Of a stretch of 60,759 nt of DNA, positions 31,754 to 40,903 are shown piece after piece. How positions within the stretch are numbered: position 1 is the stretch's first letter; each line of letters starts with the position of its first letter. Under the pieces are notes generated by a model. The model was not told where the DNA came from. It did not search any database and saw only the letters and a list, made by a program, of their open reading frames with translations. A program made the position numbers and the translations under genes. This stretch comes from Planctomycetota bacterium (lineage in GTDB: Bacteria; Planctomycetota; PUPC01; DSUN01): positions 1-60,759 of the forward strand of contig DAOOIT010000039.1 of assembly GCA_035384565.1 (NCBI GenBank), read 5' to 3'.

Positions 31754-31830
31754 GCGCGCTTGCCAACCGAGCCTGCGCATGGTAGCGTGGGCACCGGAGG
31801 TGGGAGGACGTCCCGGTGCGCCGAGGGGCG

Positions 31831-32799
31831 ATGACTGTGCGAATCCCGTTCTCTCCTTCGGTCTACGAGCACGCGGCCGCGCTGATCGGGCGGACGCCGT
31901 GGGAGGTGTCGCGTGATGCGGACCTGCTTTTCGCCGCGCACCGGGCCGCCTGGCGCGAGTACCGCCACTCGCCCGTCGTGGTGGGCATTGACCTCTACAA
32001 CCTGGAGGCGGAGGCCTATGGCGGGCGCGTGGTGGAGCCCGGGGGCAACGGCATCCCGGCGATTGCCGAGCCGCTGGTGAACTCGCTCGACGCCGCGCGG
32101 CGCCTGCGGCCCCTGGACCCGCGACGCGACGGGCGCATCCCGATGGTGCTCGGCGTCGGCCGGCGCCTCGCACGCGAGTTGCCCGAGGCCGACGTGCGCA
32201 TCCCCGTCAGCGGCCCCTTCTCCATCGCCGTCAGCCTGCGCGGCGTCAGCGGGCTGCTGGAGGATGTCGCATTGGAGCCGAGCGCGACGCGGGAATGGCT
32301 GCTCTGGCTCGCCGAGAACCAGGCGGCCTTCTGCGAGGCCGTGGCCGAGGCGGGGCTCGACGTGGCGTTCTTCGAATCCGCCGCCGCCCCTCCCCTGCTC
32401 TCGCCGCGGCAGTTCCGCGAGGTCGAGTTGCCCGCTCTCGGACGGGCGATGGCGATTGCGGCGGACATTGCCGGCCACCCCGTGCCGTGCGTGATCGGCG
32501 GCGACACCGAGCCGATCCTCGGCGACATCCTGGCCACGGGCACGGGCTACGTCATCTGCCCGGCCGAGACGGACCAGGCGGCCTTCGTCGCCCGTTCGGC
32601 GAGCCATCCGCACGTCAAGGTGCGCATCAACCTCGACCCGCACACGGTTGCACACGGGAGCCAGGCGGAGATTGTGCGCGAGGTGGACCGCATTCTCGCC
32701 CTCGCGGCCACGCGCCCCAACTGTTTGCTGGGCACGGGCGCCCTGCCCTATGAGACGCCGCCCGCCAACGTCAAGCTCATCCGCGACTACGTCGCTTGA
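31831..32799 (+). CDS. Uroporphyrinogen decarboxylase-family (URO-D/MtaA-like) protein
   Basis: 322 residues from ATG 31831 (GAGGGG upstream). It is a TIM-barrel protein of the URO-D superfamily: IPVSGPFSIAVSLRGVSGLL, then CVIGGDTEPILGDILATGTG and VKVRINLDPHTVAHGS, similar to methylcobamide:CoM methyltransferase-like members. In this phylum such paralogues are common and mostly uncharacterised; some act on corrinoid-bound methyl groups. No corrinoid protein gene is next to it. A true heme-pathway HemE is less likely given the sequence style. It shares the divergent region with the NfeD operon. Confidence 0.8.
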   Translation: MTVRIPFSPSVYEHAAALIGRTPWEVSRDADLLFAAHRAAWREYRHSPVVVGIDLYNLEAEAYGGRVVEPGGNGIPAIAEPLVNSLDAARRLRPLDPRRDGRIPMVLGVGRRLARELPEADVRIPVSGPFSIAVSLRGVSGLLEDVALEPSATREWLLWLAENQAAFCEAVAEAGLDVAFFESAAAPPLLSPRQFREVELPALGRAMAIAADIAGHPVPCVIGGDTEPILGDILATGTGYVICPAETDQAAFVARSASHPHVKVRINLDPHTVAHGSQAEIVREVDRILALAATRPNCLLGTGALPYETPPANVKLIRDYVA

Positions 32800-32865
32800 C
32801 TTTCCATCCCGTGGCTGGTTTGATCGCCAAGGGTGATCTCCGCCACCGGGCATTGAGGGGCAGGC

Positions 32866-35800
32866 ATGCGCGCTATCGCCGGCATACTCGCTGCCATCGC
32901 CGCTGCCGCACTCGGCGCCGAGCCGAAGGACGCCTGGGGCGTGAAGGGGCAGGTGCCGCTGAAGCTCGAGGCGCTGTTCGACAACGACGCCATCGCCGAC
33001 GCCCAACGCCGCTCCGACGGCAACTTCGATTGCCCCGACCACGCGGCCGATATCCCCGGCTCCGTCTTCCCCGCCGAGAACCTGCCCGCCACGGGCAGCA
33101 AGTTCTCCTTCGACGGCGTGCACTTTCTCTTCCCGAGCAAGGAGCGGGGCGACTTCAACAACGTGTCGTGCAACGGCCAGCGGCTCGAGGTGCCGCCGGG
33201 GCGCTACACGGCGCTCCACCTCGTCGGCGCCTCCGAGAACGGCAGCTTCCGCGACGTGTTGTCGCTGGCCTACAAGGAAGGCCCGGCCGAAGCCGAGCTG
33301 GCGCTCCGCGACTGGTGCCAGAAGCCGGCCGAAGGCGACCGCGTGGCCTTCGAGGCGCCCTGCCGCTACACCTGGTCGAGCGAACGGCGCACGATGGTGC
33401 GCGAGGAGACGGCGCCCCGCCTGTGGCTCGTGCGGGTCGGCCTCGACCCCAAGAAGACCCTCGAGGCCCTGTCGCTGCCCTACAACCGGCGAATGCACGT
33501 CTTCGCCGCTACGCTCGAGGCCGCCGAGTGGACGGAGGAGCAGGCAGCGTATGCGCGGGACGCGGCAGAGCACTACGCGGCGCTCGACCGCCGCACAACG
33601 GTGTCCGCCGACAACGTGCTCCGCCAGTTCGCCGCCCTCGGCGACCAGATTGACCAGCGCATGGCTCTGGGCGGCCCGCTGGTCCGCCAGCTCGGGTGGC
33701 TCCGCACCCAGGTGGCCCACTGGCAGCACCGCCTGGCCGACGTCTACTCCTTCTTTGGCGCCGCCACGCAGGCCACGCGCGCGCTCCAGGGCCTCAGCAA
33801 CGACTTCCGCGCCCTCACGGCCGGCAACGACCCTTTCCGCGACCGCCGCGGCACGATCCTGCGCTCCTATCGCTCCGAAGCCGACGGCTCGCTCCAGAGC
33901 TACTCGCTCGGCGTGCCGGGCGACTACCGGGCCGACAAGCCCTTCCCCCTGCTCGTCACCCTCCACGGCCACGGCTGGTACGCGCCCTTCCAGGGCCACC
34001 CCGCCCGCGTGGACAACGGGGTGCTCACCCTGGCACCCCACGGGCGCGGCAGCCAGGACTACATGCTCCTGGCCGAGGACGACGTGCTGGCGGCGATTGA
34101 CGACGTGGTGCGCGACTACTGGGTGGACCTCGGCCGCATCGTGGTCGAGGGCCACTCGATGGGCGGCACCGGCTCGTGGCACCTCGGCGTGCATCATCCG
34201 GGTCGTTTCGCGGCCATCGCGCCCGTGTGCGGCAACGCCGACCGGCGGGCGTGGGACGCCTGGAAGCCGCAGCGCCGCCGCGTGCGCTACGAGATGCCGC
34301 CCCGCTTCGCCGAGCTGCGCCACTGGCTGCTCGACAGCATCGAGCCCGTGGCCTACGCCGGCAACCTGCTCAACTTGCCCGCCCTCGCCGCCCACGGCGC
34401 GATGGACGACGTGGTGCCCGCGGCCAACTCGCGGAACATGGCCGAGGCGGCGGCGAAGCTCGGCTGCCCCGTGCAGTACCACGAGTTCCCCACCGTGCGC
34501 CACTGGGGCTTTCCCAACGACTTCTATGCGAAGCGCTGGGACTGGATGCTGGCCCAGCGGCGCGAGCCCGCCCCCGAGCGCGTGCGCTACAGGACGGCCC
34601 GCCTGCGGCACGACGGCGCCTACTGGGTGCGCATCCTGCGCTTCGCCGAGCCGCTCCAGTTCGCCGAGATAGACGCCCGCCACCTCGGCGACGGCCGCTT
34701 CGAGGTCGCCACCTCCAACATCGCCGCCTTCTCCCTCTCCAACCTCCCGCAGGTTCCAAACCTGCGGGAGGTCAGGGTGGATGGGCAGGAGGTGCGGGTG
34801 AAGGGCCATGAGGCCACGCTCGTTCGCTCCGCCCGCGGCAAGTGGTCCGCTGGCGAACTTCCCCGCGGCCTGGCGAAGCACAAGGGCCTGGAAGGCCCAG
34901 TCGCCGACGCCTTCCTCGGCAGCTTCCTCCTCGTGCGCGGCACCACGTCGCCCGACCCCTGGGAGCGCGAGGTCATCGCCCGCGAGGTCGAGGCCAAGGC
35001 CCGCGACTGGGAGCGCCTCTATCACTGCCGCCCCCGCGTGAAGGACGACACGGCGGTGACCGACGCCGACGTGGCCGCGCACCACCTCGTCCTCTACGGG
35101 GGCCCCACAGCGAATGCCCTCGCTGCCAAAGTCGCCCCCAAGCTCCCCCTCAACCTCCCGCAGGTTGGCAACCTGCGGGAGGTTAGGGTGGGTAACAAGA
35201 CCTTCAAGGGCGACGACGTGGGCGTGAAGCTCTGCTACCCGAATCCCCTCAACCCCGAGCGCTACGTGGTCATCTTCGCCGGCCTCTCCCCCAGCGCGCT
35301 CGACCAGATCAACAACCGCTTCGGCAACTGGCTCGGCTGGGGACCCTACGACAACTACGACTGGTTCGACTACGGCGTTTTCGACGCCCGCACCGTGTCG
35401 CCCGAGACCTTTCTGTGCGTGGGCTTCTTCGACCAGGCTTGGGAGCTGGACGACCGCTACCAGTTCCTCGGCGACGACGCGGCGCGGGCCGCTACGGTCC
35501 CCCAGAAGGTCCCCACGCTGCGCACCCTGCCCACTCCCGCGCCCGACGAGCTGTTCCTCAGCGACCTGATGCCGTCGCTCGTGGACCAGCACAAGGGCCT
35601 CGTGGGCTACGACCGCTCGCACCAGGGCAACCCGCTGACCATCGGCGGCAAGAGCTTCCCTCGCGGCCTCGGCGTCCGCGCCCCCTCGAAGGTCGAATAC
35701 CAGCTCGACGGTCAGTATGCCGTCTTCCGCGCCACCGTGGGCATTGACCTGGAGGACGACCTCGAGGCCACGCCCGCCCGCGACCGCGGCGAGCGCGTGC

Positions 35801-35988
35801 AGTTCGTGGTCCATGGCGACGACAAGCGCCTCTACAGCTCCGAATGGCTCAAGTGGAACTCGAAACCCGTGGCGGTCGAAGTGGACCTTCAGGGCGTGAA
35901 GACCCTGCGCCTGGAGGCCGATTGCAGCGCGTCGCGCTGGCTCGTCGGCAGCGCCGCCTGGGCCGAGGCCCGCGTGGGCAAGAAGTGA
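32866..35988 (+). CDS. Secreted esterase/peptidase with NPCBM domain
   Basis: 1040 residues, signal peptide at the N-terminus. The N-terminal 330 residues are beta-rich and probably binding modules. The alpha/beta hydrolase domain (about 340-560) has the oxyanion segment LLVTLHGHGWYAPF, the nucleophile elbow GHSMGGTG, an Asp in AHGAMDDVVPAA and the His in TVRHWGFP. The C-terminus (about 900-1035) is an NPCBM-like carbohydrate-binding domain (SHQGNPLTIGGKSFPRGLGV, then FVVHGDDKRLYSSEW). It likely removes ester groups from polysaccharides. Two 29-nt palindromes lie in frame (34743-34771 and 35154-35182) and encode the short peptides NLPQVPNLREV and NLPQVGNLREV. Confidence 0.85.
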   Translation: MRAIAGILAAIAAAALGAEPKDAWGVKGQVPLKLEALFDNDAIADAQRRSDGNFDCPDHAADIPGSVFPAENLPATGSKFSFDGVHFLFPSKERGDFNNVSCNGQRLEVPPGRYTALHLVGASENGSFRDVLSLAYKEGPAEAELALRDWCQKPAEGDRVAFEAPCRYTWSSERRTMVREETAPRLWLVRVGLDPKKTLEALSLPYNRRMHVFAATLEAAEWTEEQAAYARDAAEHYAALDRRTTVSADNVLRQFAALGDQIDQRMALGGPLVRQLGWLRTQVAHWQHRLADVYSFFGAATQATRALQGLSNDFRALTAGNDPFRDRRGTILRSYRSEADGSLQSYSLGVPGDYRADKPFPLLVTLHGHGWYAPFQGHPARVDNGVLTLAPHGRGSQDYMLLAEDDVLAAIDDVVRDYWVDLGRIVVEGHSMGGTGSWHLGVHHPGRFAAIAPVCGNADRRAWDAWKPQRRRVRYEMPPRFAELRHWLLDSIEPVAYAGNLLNLPALAAHGAMDDVVPAANSRNMAEAAAKLGCPVQYHEFPTVRHWGFPNDFYAKRWDWMLAQRREPAPERVRYRTARLRHDGAYWVRILRFAEPLQFAEIDARHLGDGRFEVATSNIAAFSLSNLPQVPNLREVRVDGQEVRVKGHEATLVRSARGKWSAGELPRGLAKHKGLEGPVADAFLGSFLLVRGTTSPDPWEREVIAREVEAKARDWERLYHCRPRVKDDTAVTDADVAAHHLVLYGGPTANALAAKVAPKLPLNLPQVGNLREVRVGNKTFKGDDVGVKLCYPNPLNPERYVVIFAGLSPSALDQINNRFGNWLGWGPYDNYDWFDYGVFDARTVSPETFLCVGFFDQAWELDDRYQFLGDDAARAATVPQKVPTLRTLPTPAPDELFLSDLMPSLVDQHKGLVGYDRSHQGNPLTIGGKSFPRGLGVRAPSKVEYQLDGQYAVFRATVGIDLEDDLEATPARDRGERVQFVVHGDDKRLYSSEWLKWNSKPVAVEVDLQGVKTLRLEADCSASRWLVGSAAWAEARVGKK
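34743..34771. repeat. 29-nt palindrome inside the esterase gene, first copy
   Basis: A 13-bp stem (CCTCCCGCAGGTT) with a three-base loop. It is read in frame as part of NLPQVPNLREV, with about ten flanking bases on each side shared with the copy at 35154. Confidence 0.85.
35154..35182. repeat. 29-nt palindrome inside the esterase gene, second copy
   Basis: Same palindrome with loop GGC, encoding NLPQVGNLREV. Both this and the first copy are preceded by CTCCC(C/T)CT and followed by T(C/T)AGGGTGG, so the repeated unit is nearer 50 nt. Confidence 0.85.
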
Positions 35989-35990
35989 TC

Positions 35991-36019
35991 TTGACGCCGC
36001 CGCGGCCCCGTGGCACAAT
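35991..36019 (+). promoter_or_regulatory. Candidate sigma-70 promoter of the symporter gene
   Basis: TTGACG (35991-35996), 17 bp, CACAAT (36014-36019), 48 bases before the ATG at 36067. Confidence 0.45.
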
Positions 36020-36066
36020 GCCGCCATCGCAAGCCGACCGTCCCCGGTCCCTCGGACGCGCACGCC

Positions 36067-37737
36067 ATGAGCATCTTCGCGACGAACTTCACCGCGCTGG
36101 ACTGGTGGATCGTGGCGGTCTATCTGTGCGCGATCGGCGCGCTGGGCGTGTGGGTGAACCGCTACGTCCACAGCGTGGCCGACTACATGGTCGCGGGGCG
36201 TTCGGCGGGGCCGGCCCTCAACGTCGCCACCTTCGTGGCCACGGGCCTCTGCCTCGTGACCATCATGTACTCGGCCATAGACGGCTTCAACCGCGGCTTC
36301 GCCTACATGATCCTCGGCGTCATCGGCATGGCCATCGGCCTCTTCATCGGCTCGACCGGCTTCGTGGTCCGCCGGCTGCGCGCGGCGAAGCTCACCACGC
36401 TGCCCGAGTACTTCCAACTGCGCTACAGCCGCCGCGTGCGGGTCGTGGCGGGCGTCATCTGCGCCCTGGCCGGCATTCTCAACATGGGCCTCTTCCCCAA
36501 GATGGGCGCCACGTTCATCACGTATGCCACCGGTCTGGGCTCGGCGGGCGTCACCCACATCGTGGTGGAGGGCGACGCGCCAGACAGGGCCCCCGTGGCC
36601 AAGGCCGCTGACCCCGCCCAGTCGGCCCGCATCGCCGAGGAGCACATGGCCCGCCAGCGCGCCACGCTGGCGCGCCAGGAACTCACGGTGAACATCGTGA
36701 TGACCATCATCCTCGCCATCGTGCTCCTCTACACGGTGACCGGCGGCATGGTGGCCGTGATCGTGACCGACTACACGCAGTTCGTGCTCCTCGCCCTGGG
36801 GCTTGGCCTGGGCGTTTTCTACTGCCTCACGCGGCCCGAGCTGGGGTGGGGCAAGATCACGGCCTCGTGGCAGGCCTACCGCGGCGAGGCGGCGTTCAAC
36901 CCCCTGGCCGCCGGCTCGTACGGCGGCTTCTGGGTGGCCTGGATGCTCGTGCACTTCGCGGCGGCGGCGCTGTGCTGGGCGCCCGAGGCCAGCCGCACGC
37001 TCACCGCGCGCGACCCCGAGACCGCGCGGCGGACCTTCCTCTACGGCTCCCCCGGCCAGTTCATCCGGCTGGCGATTCCCGCGCTCTTCGGCATCGCCGC
37101 CTTCTGCTTCATCAGCCAGAACCAGGAGCTGGCGCGGCACTTCTTCCCCGAGGGGTTGCGGGGCAAGGGCGTGCACGCCGACCAGGCGGCGCCGCTGCTC
37201 CTCGGCAAGATCATCCCGGCCGGCCTCCTCGGCCTCGTGCTCGCCGGCATGGTCTCGGCCCTCATGTCCACCCACGACAGCTACTTCATGTGCTGGGCCT
37301 CGGTGATCGCGCGCGACGTGATCGCGCCGCTGCGCGGCCGCGAGCTGAGCGACCGGGAGCAGATTCGCATCACCCGCATCATCATCGTGTGCATCGGCGT
37401 TTTCCTGCTCGTGTGGGGCGTGTGGTACAAGCTGCCCGACAGCGTGTGGAACTACATGGCCGTCACCGGCAGCGTGTACCTGTGCGGCGCCATCGTCATC
37501 CTGATCGGCGGCATGTACTGGAAGCGCGCCTCGTCGGCGGGCGCACTGGCCGGGTTGCTGGGCGGCCTGGCCTCGGTGCCCATCGTGTTCCTGCCTGACT
37601 GGTTCACCGGCAGCACGGTGCTCATGGGCCAGTGCGGGCTGGGGAACTACGCGCTGTGCGCCGTGCTCTTCATCGTCTTCTCGTGGCTGTTCCCCGACAA
37701 GAGGCCCGCGGCGGCCCCTGCGGAGGCGCAACCGTGA
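36067..37737 (+). CDS. Sodium/solute symporter (SSS family)
   Basis: 556 residues from ATG 36067, about 13 membrane helices. Core motifs are visible: an unwound first helix with the phrase ADYMVAGRSAGPALNVATF, then FATGLCLVTIMYSAIDG-like and the helix 8 region VLAGMVSALMSTHDSYFM. SSS proteins import sugars, amino acids, sialic acids and other solutes with sodium. An insertion of about 60 residues (VEGDAPDRAPVAKAADPAQ onward) between two helices is unusual and probably a cytoplasmic or periplasmic loop. A small membrane protein gene overlaps its stop (GTGA). Proximity to the secreted esterase suggests uptake of released carbohydrate. Confidence 0.9.
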   Translation: MSIFATNFTALDWWIVAVYLCAIGALGVWVNRYVHSVADYMVAGRSAGPALNVATFVATGLCLVTIMYSAIDGFNRGFAYMILGVIGMAIGLFIGSTGFVVRRLRAAKLTTLPEYFQLRYSRRVRVVAGVICALAGILNMGLFPKMGATFITYATGLGSAGVTHIVVEGDAPDRAPVAKAADPAQSARIAEEHMARQRATLARQELTVNIVMTIILAIVLLYTVTGGMVAVIVTDYTQFVLLALGLGLGVFYCLTRPELGWGKITASWQAYRGEAAFNPLAAGSYGGFWVAWMLVHFAAAALCWAPEASRTLTARDPETARRTFLYGSPGQFIRLAIPALFGIAAFCFISQNQELARHFFPEGLRGKGVHADQAAPLLLGKIIPAGLLGLVLAGMVSALMSTHDSYFMCWASVIARDVIAPLRGRELSDREQIRITRIIIVCIGVFLLVWGVWYKLPDSVWNYMAVTGSVYLCGAIVILIGGMYWKRASSAGALAGLLGGLASVPIVFLPDWFTGSTVLMGQCGLGNYALCAVLFIVFSWLFPDKRPAAAPAEAQP

Positions 37738-37919
37738 GCGGCTGGGTCACCTTCTGGAAGTGGGCGTGCATTGTCGGCATGGGCAGCTTCTTCGCCATGG
37801 CGCTTCTCGTGATTCCCTTCGGGGCGCGCGACATTGCCCGGCTGTTCCGCGACCTGGGGAGCGGCGGCCAGCCGCCGGGCGGCCGGCAGCAGCCCGGTAG
37901 CAACGAGCGACCCGCCTGA
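37734..37919 (+). CDS. Small single-span membrane protein
   Basis: 61 residues with one membrane helix (ACIVGMGSFFAMALLVI) and a Gly/Pro tail. The GTG at 37734 overlaps the stop of the symporter gene (GTGA), so it is translationally coupled. Small partners of this kind are seen beside SSS or other transporters, but no family is recognised. Confidence 0.7.
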   Translation: MSGWVTFWKWACIVGMGSFFAMALLVIPFGARDIARLFRDLGSGGQPPGGRQQPGSNERPA

Positions 37920-38360
37920 CACAGACCGCAGGGAAAACGACGCGGGCCTGCACGGACTGACGCGGACAGGCGCCCGCGGCGACAAGTCTGCCCGTCCGTG
38001 CTTGCCCGTGTGCGTCCGTGCGACTTGTTCGGGCACCCGAAGCGGCGCTGCGCGCCGCACTCCCAAAGGCTGTCGCAGGCGATAAGAGGCGGGGCCTCGT
38101 CGAGTGCGTGCGCCTCTGGAAGCGTAAGCCTCGAAATGCTAAGCCGTTGTGGGCGGCGGTGACCTTCTGGGGAGCGGAGGGGCGTCGGCGGGGCTGCGTG
38201 GTTCAGGGACATGCGTCCATACTTGCTCACCCCTGGGGGGAGGAAGTGAGCAAGTATGGGTGGAAAGGCGAGATTGGGCGATTCTGGCGGCTCCAGCCAT
38301 ACGGCGCCTGTCCGGGCGATGAGCCAGTATGGGTGGAAGGCCGAGAATCGGCGATCCGGC
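37920..38360. other. Intergenic region with repeat copy B
   Basis: 441 bp between the symporter pair and the 3' end of the glycosidase gene. The first 290 bp contain only low-complexity CGTCCGTG and CGGACAGG-type words; the rest is the 140-bp hairpin repeat (38215-38354). No gene is seen. Confidence 0.6.
38215..38354. repeat. 140-bp hairpin repeat, copy B
   Basis: Same length and order as copy A (21971-22110): the stem CCATACTTGCTCAC with its inverse, the ATACGGCGCC block, the TATGGGTGGAAGGCCGAGAAT block. The central part differs at many positions, while the stem is fully kept. Confidence 0.75.
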
Positions 38361-40706
38361 CTATTGCGCGAGCTGGACGAGCCTTACGTTGCGGATTTCG
38401 AGCCAGGCGGCGTCGCGGGGGGTGTTGAGGCCGATCATGAGGGCGCGGATGGCCTTGAGGTCGAGCGCACCGTTGGGGTCACGGGGCGAGTAGCTGCCCC
38501 AGGCGAGGTCGGCGAAGGCGGCGGTGGCGCGGGTCCAGTCCTTGCGGGCCTTCCAGCCGGTGGCTGTGAGGTAGCAGGCGCCGTTGGGCTCGATGAGCTG
38601 GAGGCGGACGGCAGTGGCGTCGTCGTTGGCGTGGCAGCGGTACTCGAAGGAGATGGCCTGGTAGGCCGAGAAGTCCATCGGGCGGCCGAAGTCGCTTCTC
38701 GGATAGCACCAGCGGTCGCCGGGGGCGGTGAAGGTGGCCTCGAAGCGGACGCCGCTATCCTTCACAGCGCCGATCTCCATCGTGCCGTTGCCCGAGATGT
38801 TCTTCTGCCAGCGCGCCGGGTCGTCGAGGCCGAGGCCGAGTTCCTTCGTGGGCTTCACGCGCGCGAGGTCGAAGCGGAAGGAGGAGACGGCGGGGGCGAC
38901 GCGCGGGTCGCCGAAGGCGGGCTTCACGCGAATCCGCTGCGGCCCGAGGGCGACGGTGCCGGGGGTGATGCGGAAGTCGCTGACGAGGCGGCCCATCGGT
39001 TCGAGGCTCACGGGTGCCTCGGCCGGCTCGGCCTGCCAGCCGGCGGGGAGCTCAAGGGCGATGCGGCCGGCGGCTGCCTTCTCGCCGAAGTTGCAGGCTT
39101 CGACCGCGTAGGCAAACGGCTCGTCCCCGATCACGTAGGAATCGCTGTCCTTGTCGAGCGTGGGCACCTGGGCCTGGGCGCGGAGGACGATGGGCGAGGG
39201 CTGGTTGGCGGGCAGCTTGCCCTGGGGCCGGGCCGTGCCGCCGAGGCCCTTCAGCGCCTCGTCGCCGACGCCGATGATGTACTGCGGCGAGGGGCTGAGG
39301 GGGAGCTTGAGCGTCCCGCCCGCGGCTTCGCGCTCGTTGCGCTTGCCCACGCAGTTGGCCACCACCACTTTCTGAGCCGCCACGGGCAACTCGACCTCGC
39401 GGGAGGCATTGCTCCAGGCCACGAGCACCCGCTCCCTGCCGTTGTGGAAGGCCAGGGTGGTGAGGCCGGCCTCCTGGCGGAGGCCGAGGAAGCGGGCCTC
39501 GCCCAGGATGTCCACCGCGGCGGCGATGGCGATGAAGCCGGGGCGGGGCGAGAGGTCCTTGCGCAGCGCGCCGAACTGCACGCCGTGCTCGAGGTAGTAG
39601 GGCAGGACGAAGAAGAAATGGCTGTCGGTGCCCGCGGCGAGGGAGTATGCGAAACTCTTGGGCACGAAGTCGGCCTGGCGGCGCTCGTCGGCGGCGGTGA
39701 TCTCGCCGTCGGGCTCGGTGGCGGTGAGGCGGATGCCGGCCTCGGTGAGCCAGACGGGGCGCTCGTCGCAGCCATGGCGCTTGAGCAGTTCGAGGTAGCG
39801 GGCGAGCGTGGCGGGGTATTGCTCGGGCGGGGCGTAGATGTGCCAGTTGAAGACGTCGAAGTAGTCGCGGATGCCGGCGTCGAAGAGATTCTCGTCGAAG
39901 GCGCAGTGGCCGCGGCAGAACGAGCCGAGGAGCACGGGCAGGGTCGGGTCGCCCGCCTTGAAGCCGAGGTAGGCCGCCTTCTGAAGGCCCGCGAACGTGT
40001 CGGAGAGGTCGGGCCAGAAGAAGATGTCGGGCTCGTTCCACACCTCCCAGGCCTGGACGCGCCCCTTGTAGTGCTCGGCGAGCCGCTTGGCGAAGGCATA
40101 GGCGTCGCGCAGGTCGGCGGGGTTCCGCGTGTTCTTCTTGCCCGCGTGCGACCAGGCGGGGCTGTCGTGGAAGATCTGGTAGACGCGGACGCCGTGCTTC
40201 GTGAAGGCATCGGCGGTGGCGTCGTACTGCTGCCAAGTCACTTTGCCTTTCTCAGGCTCGGTGCCGGCCCAGGAGAAGCGCTCGCGCACCCAGCCGATGC
40301 CGACGGTGCGGAGCATCTGCGCGATGGCCTCGTGGCGGCCGTGGCGTTCGAGCCACGCCGTTGCACCGTCCACATTCAGGCGGCCCGAGGGGGGCGGCGA
40401 GGCCGAGTGGTCGGCGACGACGCCGAAGGGCAGCTTCGCCGATTGCTCACCGGTCTTGGCGACCAGCTCATAATAGCCGTGGGGGAGGTTGGCGATCTCG
40501 ATGGCCCCCTTGCCCTTTGCCACTTCGGCGCCGTCGAGGTCGGTCACATGCCATTCGGCGTCCTTCGCCTCAACCTGGACCGAGATCTTCTGCCCGAATG
40601 CGAACAGGTTCCCCGGCCGGTCGGTCTTGAGCGTCATCCTCGGCTCCTGGGCGAAGGCGACGGTGAGCGAGAGGGTGATGGCTGGCAGGAAGAGCGCACA
40701 CCTCAT
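38361..40706 (-). CDS. Secreted clan GH-A glycoside hydrolase
   Basis: 781 residues from ATG 40706 (GGAG nine bases upstream), with a signal peptide. After a ~100-residue beta domain, the TIM barrel (about 120-420) shows the acid/base Glu in EVWNEPDIFF and the nucleophile Glu in WLTEAGIRLT, typical of clan GH-A families such as GH39/GH5. The C-terminal part includes a beta-rich domain and a carbohydrate-binding-like jelly roll (VRLQLIEPNGACYLTATGW). Substrate cannot be decided from motifs; beta-xylosidase or endoglycanase activity is possible. Confidence 0.82.
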   Translation of the reverse strand: MRCALFLPAITLSLTVAFAQEPRMTLKTDRPGNLFAFGQKISVQVEAKDAEWHVTDLDGAEVAKGKGAIEIANLPHGYYELVAKTGEQSAKLPFGVVADHSASPPPSGRLNVDGATAWLERHGRHEAIAQMLRTVGIGWVRERFSWAGTEPEKGKVTWQQYDATADAFTKHGVRVYQIFHDSPAWSHAGKKNTRNPADLRDAYAFAKRLAEHYKGRVQAWEVWNEPDIFFWPDLSDTFAGLQKAAYLGFKAGDPTLPVLLGSFCRGHCAFDENLFDAGIRDYFDVFNWHIYAPPEQYPATLARYLELLKRHGCDERPVWLTEAGIRLTATEPDGEITAADERRQADFVPKSFAYSLAAGTDSHFFFVLPYYLEHGVQFGALRKDLSPRPGFIAIAAAVDILGEARFLGLRQEAGLTTLAFHNGRERVLVAWSNASREVELPVAAQKVVVANCVGKRNEREAAGGTLKLPLSPSPQYIIGVGDEALKGLGGTARPQGKLPANQPSPIVLRAQAQVPTLDKDSDSYVIGDEPFAYAVEACNFGEKAAAGRIALELPAGWQAEPAEAPVSLEPMGRLVSDFRITPGTVALGPQRIRVKPAFGDPRVAPAVSSFRFDLARVKPTKELGLGLDDPARWQKNISGNGTMEIGAVKDSGVRFEATFTAPGDRWCYPRSDFGRPMDFSAYQAISFEYRCHANDDATAVRLQLIEPNGACYLTATGWKARKDWTRATAAFADLAWGSYSPRDPNGALDLKAIRALMIGLNTPRDAAWLEIRNVRLVQLAQ

Positions 40707-40903
40707 CGCCACCTACTCCTCTGGCGGGGCAAGGGCGAGGGATGGGCCTCTGCTGCGCCTCAGGCCACAAGGCGCGGGGCAGAGACGCCCCGACCACAGG
40801 TCCAAGCGCCCCCAACAGGCGACACTCCTGACCACGCGGGGCACGGAGGCCCCGCCCACAGGCTCCACCGCCTCTTGCCCCCAACACCACGCCGCTTCGG
40901 CGC

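Noticed and set aside
31750..37731. Very long minus-strand open frame (about 1990 codons).
   Set aside because: It is the complement of three well-supported plus-strand genes (URO-D, esterase, symporter) and results from high GC codon use.
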